From contig JALWRZ010000001.1 of NCBI GenBank assembly GCA_026993785.1, positions 41,559 to 101,185 on the forward strand: 59,627 nucleotides of DNA, in the 5' to 3' direction. The translations under genes were made by a program, and so were the position numbers. The stretch's first letter is position 1; the number at the start of each line of letters is the position of its first letter. Of the stretch, positions 55,523 to 59,627 are shown in pieces. This DNA comes from DHVE2 group archaeon (GTDB taxonomy: Archaea; Thermoplasmatota; Thermoplasmata; Thermoplasmatales; Aciduliprofundaceae). A model generated the notes under the pieces. That model ran no database searches. It was not told the DNA's origin and worked only from the letters and a program-made list of their open reading frames with translations.

Positions 55523-56411
55523 TAAACATCCCTCCTGTGTCCACAAGATGGGGATATATCCTTATACATTCTCTGTGCATCTCATACTCCTCCTCACCCC
55601 ATCTCTTAACTCCTTCCGTGTGAGGTATGGGGATATCCACCTCTACGGGCTTCAATCCAAGCTCCTTCACTGCGTACTTAACCACGTCCTCATTCTCATA
55701 GGGATGATATGTGCATGTGCTGTAAACCAATATTCCTCCATCCTCAAGATGTCTAACCGCGTTCCTCATCATCATCTTTTGCTGCTCTGCCAGATACCTA
55801 TGGCCCCTTTCATCGGCACCTCTGAAACCCCAGGGATTCTTTCTAAAGGTTCCTTCTCCTGAGCATGGAGCATCCAGCAGTATCTTTTTAAATTTAACTC
55901 CGAAGCTTGAAGTTCTCGCATCCCTATTGACAATGATTACATTGGTAATTCCCAATCTCTCTATATTACCGGCCAGGCTCTTAAGTCTGCGAAAATTCGC
56001 GTCGTTGGCAACGATTACTCCCGTGTTGCGCATAAGCTCTGCAAGCATGGTGGTCTTGCTTCCAGGAGCAGCAGCCATGTCCAAGATGATATCGCCTTCT
56101 TCGGGCTGAAGAGCAAGCACTGGAGCCATGGAAGCGAGGTCCTGGATGTAATAGTAGCCCAGGGAGTATTCTATAGTAGCACCAGGATGCTTTACAGGCA
56201 TCTCCACGATTTTATAGGCATTTAGCTCTCCAAATTTTTCCAGCACAAATCCCTTTTTTTCCAATCGCCCAACAAGCTTTTCTTCCTCTATCTTGAGAGT
56301 GTTAACCCTCATCCAGTAGGGCTGCATAGTCTGTAGGCTCATCAAAAAATCTTCAAATCGCGGAATTATAGAGCGATAAACTTCAAAGTATTTTAGCGGC
56401 GGTTCTTCCAT
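55500..56411 (-). CDS. RNA m5C methyltransferase (NOL1/NOP2/Sun family)
   Basis: Uses S-adenosylmethionine to methylate cytosine C5 in tRNA or rRNA. The 303-residue product has the SAM site DMAAAPGSKTTMLAEL near 112-127, motif IV DAPCSGEGT near 178-186, and the catalytic STCTYHPYENE near 231-241; both family cysteines are present. It overlaps the lplB stop and is followed by the PUA-like gene. Target RNA not determined. Confidence 0.9.
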   Translation of the reverse strand: MEEPPLKYFEVYRSIIPRFEDFLMSLQTMQPYWMRVNTLKIEEEKLVGRLEKKGFVLEKFGELNAYKIVEMPVKHPGATIEYSLGYYYIQDLASMAPVLALQPEEGDIILDMAAAPGSKTTMLAELMRNTGVIVANDANFRRLKSLAGNIERLGITNVIIVNRDARTSSFGVKFKKILLDAPCSGEGTFRKNPWGFRGADERGHRYLAEQQKMMMRNAVRHLEDGGILVYSTCTYHPYENEDVVKYAVKELGLKPVEVDIPIPHTEGVKRWGEEEYEMHRECIRIYPHLVDTGGMFIAVLAKK

Positions 56412-56683
56412 GCCTCTCTCACCGCATCCGCAATTGTTTCAGCGCTTATTCCCACATACTCTGCATCCTTCAGCACTTCTTGTGCGATATTCTTCACCTG
56501 GGTGATCTCTCTTCCCTCCAAAGAATTCTCCAGTTCCTCTATCTTATCCTCTGGATGTAGGAAAAAATCCCCTGTTATTTTTATCTTCTCTATCTTACCA
56601 TCTCTAAAAATGGCGTCTACACGTATTAGCTTACCGCTCTTCACTATGGCTTTACCTCTTGAAATTCCATTCTCTGCTTCCAT
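56393..56683 (-). CDS. lplB: Lipoate-protein ligase accessory subunit LplB
   Basis: The small C-terminal domain of lipoate ligase as a separate 96-residue protein. It contains GISRGKAIVKSGKLIRVDAI near 6-25 and FLHPEDKIEELENSL near 42-56, matching the domain needed for lipoate adenylation in Thermoplasma. GGAGGTG lies before the ATG at 56683; it overlaps lplA by 32 bases. An earlier Met would lie deep in lplA. Confidence 0.85.
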   Translation of the reverse strand: MEAENGISRGKAIVKSGKLIRVDAIFRDGKIEKIKITGDFFLHPEDKIEELENSLEGREITQVKNIAQEVLKDAEYVGISAETIADAVREAWKNRR

Positions 56684-57389
56684 ATTTCTCCACCTCCAGC
56701 TCTTTGGCCTTGGAGAGAACCTCCTTGGGTAGCTCATCCTCGTAAAGCTCGGCATCAAGAGCCTTGCCAAACCCCTCAGCCATAATTTTCTGGAGCTCAT
56801 CAAACTCCACATCCACACCAAGATGATGCAGGGATGTTACCCTTTCCTTAACGCTCTTAACTATCTTATCCCTCATTTTTTCCTGTGGAACTTTGAGGAG
56901 TGAGAACATCTCATCCACGTCCACATCCATTAGTATAGTACCATGCTGCAGCATTCCGCCGTATTTCCTCGTCTGTGCATTACCCGAAATCTTTCTTCCT
57001 GAGACTACTATATCGTTTATCCCGCTCATCTCTGCTTCGATTCCCAGAGATTTCAGAGCTTCCACTATTCCCCTTTCAACAAATCTGTAGGAGGATAATA
57101 TCTTGCCTGGGGGAGGCGGTATAACTATGGAGTAGGTAAGCTCGTATTTGTGATACACCGCCCCTCCACCCGTTATGCGGCGGACAAGATCCACGCCCAT
57201 CTCGTGTGCCTTGTGAATGTCCACCTCTTCCTCCATGCTCTGAAAATATCCTATGCTCACTGCAGGAGGCTCCCACCCGTAGAATCTCAATGTGGGTCCT
57301 ATCTTGTCAAGATGCATGAGAAGAGATTCGTCTAATCCCATGTTCCATGCGGCCCTATGTTTTGTGTCAAATATTACCCGCAGTTTCAT
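56652..57389 (-). CDS. lplA: Lipoate-protein ligase catalytic subunit LplA
   Basis: Attaches lipoate to E2 or GcvH proteins. The 245-residue product has RRITGGGAVYHKYELTYSIV near 69-88, GINDIVVSGRKISGNAQTRK near 118-137 with the catalytic Lys, and MLQHGTILMDVD. It lacks the C-terminal domain, which is encoded by lplB immediately downstream, a two-protein arrangement known from Thermoplasma acidophilum. Confidence 0.9.
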   Translation of the reverse strand: MKLRVIFDTKHRAAWNMGLDESLLMHLDKIGPTLRFYGWEPPAVSIGYFQSMEEEVDIHKAHEMGVDLVRRITGGGAVYHKYELTYSIVIPPPPGKILSSYRFVERGIVEALKSLGIEAEMSGINDIVVSGRKISGNAQTRKYGGMLQHGTILMDVDVDEMFSLLKVPQEKMRDKIVKSVKERVTSLHHLGVDVEFDELQKIMAEGFGKALDAELYEDELPKEVLSKAKELEVEKYGSREWNFKR

Positions 57390-57413
57390 ACCCTCGGAAA
57401 GATAAATCCCATT

Positions 57414-57773
57414 TTAAATTTTTTCCACAAACTCCTGAATCTTTTTTATGCTCTCTTCGCTGAGGATATGCTCTACTACGCAAGCATCCCTATCTGCAGT
57501 TCCCTCACTCACCCCAAGATGCATAAGGAGCTTTTTTATGGCCTGGTGCCTTCTCTCCAGATTTAAAGCCAGTTCTAAACCCTTCTCTGTAAGGTCTACA
57601 ACCCTGTATTTTTCGTAATGAACATAACCTTCCTTGGCCAGTTTTTGGAGCATCTCGGTAACGCTGGAAGGCTTCACATTTAACAGCGAAGCAAGGTCTG
57701 TTGCCCGAACATAACCCTTCTTTTGCTTTAGTTCATAAATTCTTTCAATGTACTTTTCCCGGATTTCCTGCAT
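57414..57773 (-). CDS. DtxR/MntR-type metal-dependent repressor, short form
   Basis: A 119-residue regulator with an N-terminal winged helix (GYVRATDLASLLNVKPSSVT near 20-39, EMLQKLAKEGYVHYEKY) and a helical dimerisation/metal domain (RRHQAIKKLL and CVVEHILSEES near 74-83 and 98-108). The His, Cys and Glu positions fit a metal site. The C-terminal SH3-like domain is absent. Leaderless after ACTTAAATTTT. It may sense iron or manganese. Confidence 0.85.
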   Translation of the reverse strand: MQEIREKYIERIYELKQKKGYVRATDLASLLNVKPSSVTEMLQKLAKEGYVHYEKYRVVDLTEKGLELALNLERRHQAIKKLLMHLGVSEGTADRDACVVEHILSEESIKKIQEFVEKI

Positions 57774-57774
57774 A

Positions 57775-57802
57775 TTACCTAAACTTTTTTGACTTACTTA
57801 AA
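57775..57802 (-). promoter_or_regulatory. Direct repeats at the DtxR-type gene promoter
   Basis: On the plus strand, TTACCTAAA (57775-57783) and TTACTTAAA (57794-57802) differ by one base and are 19 bp apart. One overlaps the TATA box and the other lies at the transcription and translation start, which fits autorepression by the encoded regulator. Confidence 0.4.
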
Positions 57803-57822
57803 TTTTTTCCCCGACCCTATAA

Positions 57823-58464
57823 TTAAAAATCCTCTAAGCTCCTCTGCTTCTTTTTTCTTTCCAGCTTTTTTGCATTCTTCCATGAGTGTCGGGTATGCGG
57901 TGGAAGTTCTCCATACTCCAGGTAATACTCCTCCAGAAACTTCGCAGTGCGCGGATCCGCCGGATATCCCGAGCCAAAATCTCCAATCTCCTTTACTATT
58001 TTCTCTATTCTTCTATCGCGCTCAACCTTTGCAATTATAGAAGCTGCACTTACCTCGGGATACTTCTCATCGGCCTTATGCTCTGAAATTATGGTAACAT
58101 TCCTTTTGAGATGCCTTGAAATCTCCCGGGCAAATCTTTGGGCATCCACATCGGCGGCATCCACATAAACCTCACTGCAATCCAATCTATTGATAACCTT
58201 CGCAAATATAAGTACTTCAATTTCGTTGAGTGTCATCTCTTCCCTCATTCTATCGATCTCTTCGGGAGGTATTATTTCCACAACCACTTTGGCGGCGATT
58301 TTTCTTATTTCCTCATATAACTTTTCCCTTCTCTTTTTTGTTAGCTTTTTGGAATCACGAACCCCTAATTTTACCAGCTCTTCCCGAGGAGCGCATATAC
58401 CCGCGATTATCATCGGACCTATCACCGGGCCGCGTCCGGCTTCGTCTACTCCACAGCTCATCAT
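57823..58464 (-). CDS. rnhB: Ribonuclease HII
   Basis: Removes ribonucleotides from DNA. The 213-residue product has CGVDEAGRGPVIGPM near 4-18 with catalytic Asp and Glu, YVDAADVDAQRF near 97-108 with the third Asp, and HKADEKYPEVSAASIIAKVE near 128-147. It ends in a basic tail. TATA is TTTAATATA on the minus strand at 58483-58491; the first two codons are both ATG, so the start could shift by one. Confidence 0.94.
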   Translation of the reverse strand: MMSCGVDEAGRGPVIGPMIIAGICAPREELVKLGVRDSKKLTKKRREKLYEEIRKIAAKVVVEIIPPEEIDRMREEMTLNEIEVLIFAKVINRLDCSEVYVDAADVDAQRFAREISRHLKRNVTIISEHKADEKYPEVSAASIIAKVERDRRIEKIVKEIGDFGSGYPADPRTAKFLEEYYLEYGELPPHTRHSWKNAKKLERKKKQRSLEDF

Positions 58465-58536
58465 CGCGAAATGTGTTTAGCCTATATTAAAGGTAGGGCT
58501 AAAAATTAAAGTATTAGTGCGTATTTCCTTCACTGG

Positions 58537-58661
58537 GCCCGAGTGGGGTAGCATGGATATCCTGGGGGCCTGCGGTAAAGCCCCTTTGAAAAAGGTGCTT
58601 TACCCCCAAAGAGGGGCTTTGCAGGTAGCCCTTGACCCGGGTTCGAATCCCGGCTCGGGCA
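58537..58661 (+). tRNA. tRNA-Arg (anticodon GCG) with intron
   Basis: Acceptor GCCCGAG/CTCGGGC, discriminator A. D arm and T arm are almost the same as in tRNA-Arg(CCG) at 17722. Anticodon loop C-T-GCG-G-A. The intron 58576-58626 (51 nt) follows position 37. The BHB is near perfect: helix GGGGC/GCCCT, bulge GTA, central helix CTGC/GCAG, bulge GGT, then AAAGCCCC/GGGGCTTT. No CCA is encoded. A TATA-like AAAAATTAAAGT lies at 58501-58512. Confidence 0.96.
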
Positions 58662-58687
58662 TTTCAAAAAATAAAAAAGAGAGAGAT

Positions 58688-58840
58688 TTATCTCTGCATC
58701 ATTTGCAAGTAGTTGTAGAGTTGCTGCAGATAGCTTTTCATGCTCTCCACATTTTTCTCCAGCATCCGTACATCTAGTTCCAATCTGTTGACCTTCTCTT
58801 CAAGTCTCGCTATTCTTTCTCCAATATTATCTTCTGCCAT
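58688..58840 (-). CDS. Small coiled-coil protein, 50 residues
   Basis: A short charged helix with heptads (ERIARLEEKVNRLELDVRML near 8-27, then EKNVESMKSYL). GAGGTG lies 6 nt before the ATG at 58840; an upstream in-frame Met would start within the preceding membrane gene and is rejected. It follows that gene by 10 bases, so the two are probably co-translated. No family is recognised; it may oligomerise or bind the partner membrane protein. Confidence 0.6.
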   Translation of the reverse strand: MAEDNIGERIARLEEKVNRLELDVRMLEKNVESMKSYLQQLYNYLQMMQR

Positions 58841-58850
58841 TTTTAACACC

Positions 58851-59216
58851 TCACACAGGTGGCGGTGGAGGAAGTATCCTTGGTGGCGCGGGTCTCCAAG
58901 TAAGTCCAAGTATCCCTCCAATCAGAGCCAGGAGAAATCCGAGGAAAAATCCCCCCAGGGAAAAGAGGCTGATTAGGGAAAATGCAAGAACAAGTGCAGC
59001 TCCCGTGTACACCTTCTCACGATTTTTCATCATCGCAGCTCCTACAATTATCATTACCCCACAGAGTATTCCCAGAGGGAGCGTGACAATGGCAAATCCA
59101 AGGAGTAACGAGGCTGCGAAAGATAGAAAAGCGGCAATAAACATGGCTCCCACGAGAATTATGACACCTCCTATGAGAGACAGCACGAATGCAGCCGAAG
59201 GATACTCCTCCACCAT
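58851..59216 (-). CDS. Four-helix membrane protein with proline tail
   Basis: A 121-residue membrane protein with four hydrophobic segments (about 9-28, 30-48, 50-62 and 73-105 including the last pair) and a C-terminal cytoplasmic tail ending in a run of prolines. GGTGG lies 4 nt before the ATG, and a TATA-like element (minus TTTATAAATT) is at 59251-59260. Similar in layout to small DUF4064-like membrane proteins, but no firm family. Confidence 0.7.
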   Translation of the reverse strand: MVEEYPSAAFVLSLIGGVIILVGAMFIAAFLSFAASLLLGFAIVTLPLGILCGVMIIVGAAMMKNREKVYTGAALVLAFSLISLFSLGGFFLGFLLALIGGILGLTWRPAPPRILPPPPPV

Positions 59217-59301
59217 TTCACCACCTTATCCTTAGCTGCCATAGAGTTACAATTTATAAATAATTTTCTCAGGAAGTGAATTAAAAAATAAATAAAGGAT
59301 A

Positions 59302-59627
59302 TTACTTCCGGCGGTGGAGCAAAAACGCCATGGCAAGAAGTAGGATGGGTATCATCATCCATAGAGAAATCTCCGGTATGGGTATATCCGATTCTGCAAG
59401 AGGGAAGTAATCTTTATGTCCGCTGCTACCATCTAGTTGGTAGGGATCGTCTACGATTCCATCCCCGTCCCTATCCGGCTCTGTCCAATCTGCCCAATAG
59501 TTTCCAAGACCATCCTTGTACCACTTTATATAATAATCCCCAGAGTATTCAGTGTCATCTCTGGCCTGAATATGCTCAGGGTCATATGTTCCATTGTTTC
59601 CCTTGTTGAAGTAGAAAGAATTTTCCC
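59302..59627 (-). CDS. C-terminus of a surface protein (NosD-like beta-helix type), 5' end missing
   Basis: The last 108 codons of a gene that starts beyond base 59627. It has YWADWTEPDRDGDGIVDDPY, the calcium-binding-like DxDGDG turn common at the end of NosD-type beta-helix domains in archaeal surface proteins, then HKDYFPL. It ends with PIPEISLW, a hydrophobic helix and HRRK. That pattern resembles an archaeosortase or other C-terminal membrane-anchoring signal. Mature protein likely lies outside the cell. Confidence 0.75.
   Translation of the reverse strand, partial: ENSFYFNKGNNGTYDPEHIQARDDTEYSGDYYIKWYKDGLGNYWADWTEPDRDGDGIVDDPYQLDGSSGHKDYFPLAESDIPIPEISLWMMIPILLLAMAFLLHRRK

Overview
The window comes from a euryarchaeal chromosome. 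The gene content fits a Thermoplasmata-like lineage and most resembles the deep-sea Aciduliprofundum group; that assignment is inferred from gene content, not from a search. Supporting points are the archaeal ribosomal-protein order with eukaryote-type members (S4e, L32e, L19e, L30e), RNase P protein p29 inside the ribosomal operon, an unsplit RpoB with split RpoA1/RpoA2, a two-gene lipoate ligase, tRNA introns with bulge-helix-bulge (BHB) splice sites, XPB-Bax1, and TATA boxes about 26 nt upstream of leaderless start codons.

Layout. 1-14764 (minus): one long operon running rpl3-rpl4-rpl23-rpl2-rps19-rpl22-rps3-rpl29-rnp1-rps17-rpl14-rpl24-rps4e-rpl5-rps14-rps8-rpl6-rpl32e-rpl19e-rpl18-rps5-rpl30-rpl15-secY-adk-DUF106-cmk (cut at base 1). 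Its 5' leader folds on paper into a three-way junction. 14874-15405: promoter, GC-rich hairpin repeats and a possible structured RNA. 15406-17552: a UPF0200 kinase-like gene, a zinc-ribbon gene and folP. 17722-17830: tRNA-Arg(CCG) with an intron.

17853-35155: a type I-B CRISPR-Cas system. The array has 54 repeats and 53 spacers and is read leftward from a leader at 21481-21654. Then come cas2-cas1-cas4, a remnant two-helix membrane ORF, the bax1-xpb nuclease-helicase pair, the effector operon cas8-small gene-cas7-cas5-cas3, two divergent coiled-coil genes, and cas6. Apart from xpb-bax1, the remnant and the coiled-coil pair, the order is the usual I-B order. Effector genes are visibly AT-richer than the adaptation and xpb-bax1 genes.

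35191-46528: a dapA-like gene, dph6, then tRNA-Lys apparently sharing a promoter with rpoH-rpoB-rpoA1-rpoA2-rpl30e-nusA, and a convergent ModE-Nudix fusion. 46577-59627: intron-bearing tRNA-Tyr, DNA ligase, a PadR-controlled SdpI/ABC-transporter operon, PGI/PMI, thiI, an RNA m5C methyltransferase with a separate PUA-like partner, split lipoate ligase, a DtxR-type regulator, RNase HII, intron-bearing tRNA-Arg(GCG), small membrane and coiled-coil genes, and the C-terminus of a surface beta-helix protein.

Two translation modes recur: first genes of transcription units usually start leaderless, while internal operon genes use GAGGTG about 6-7 nt before the start. That rule was used to reset several starts. 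No insertion sequence or transposase was seen.
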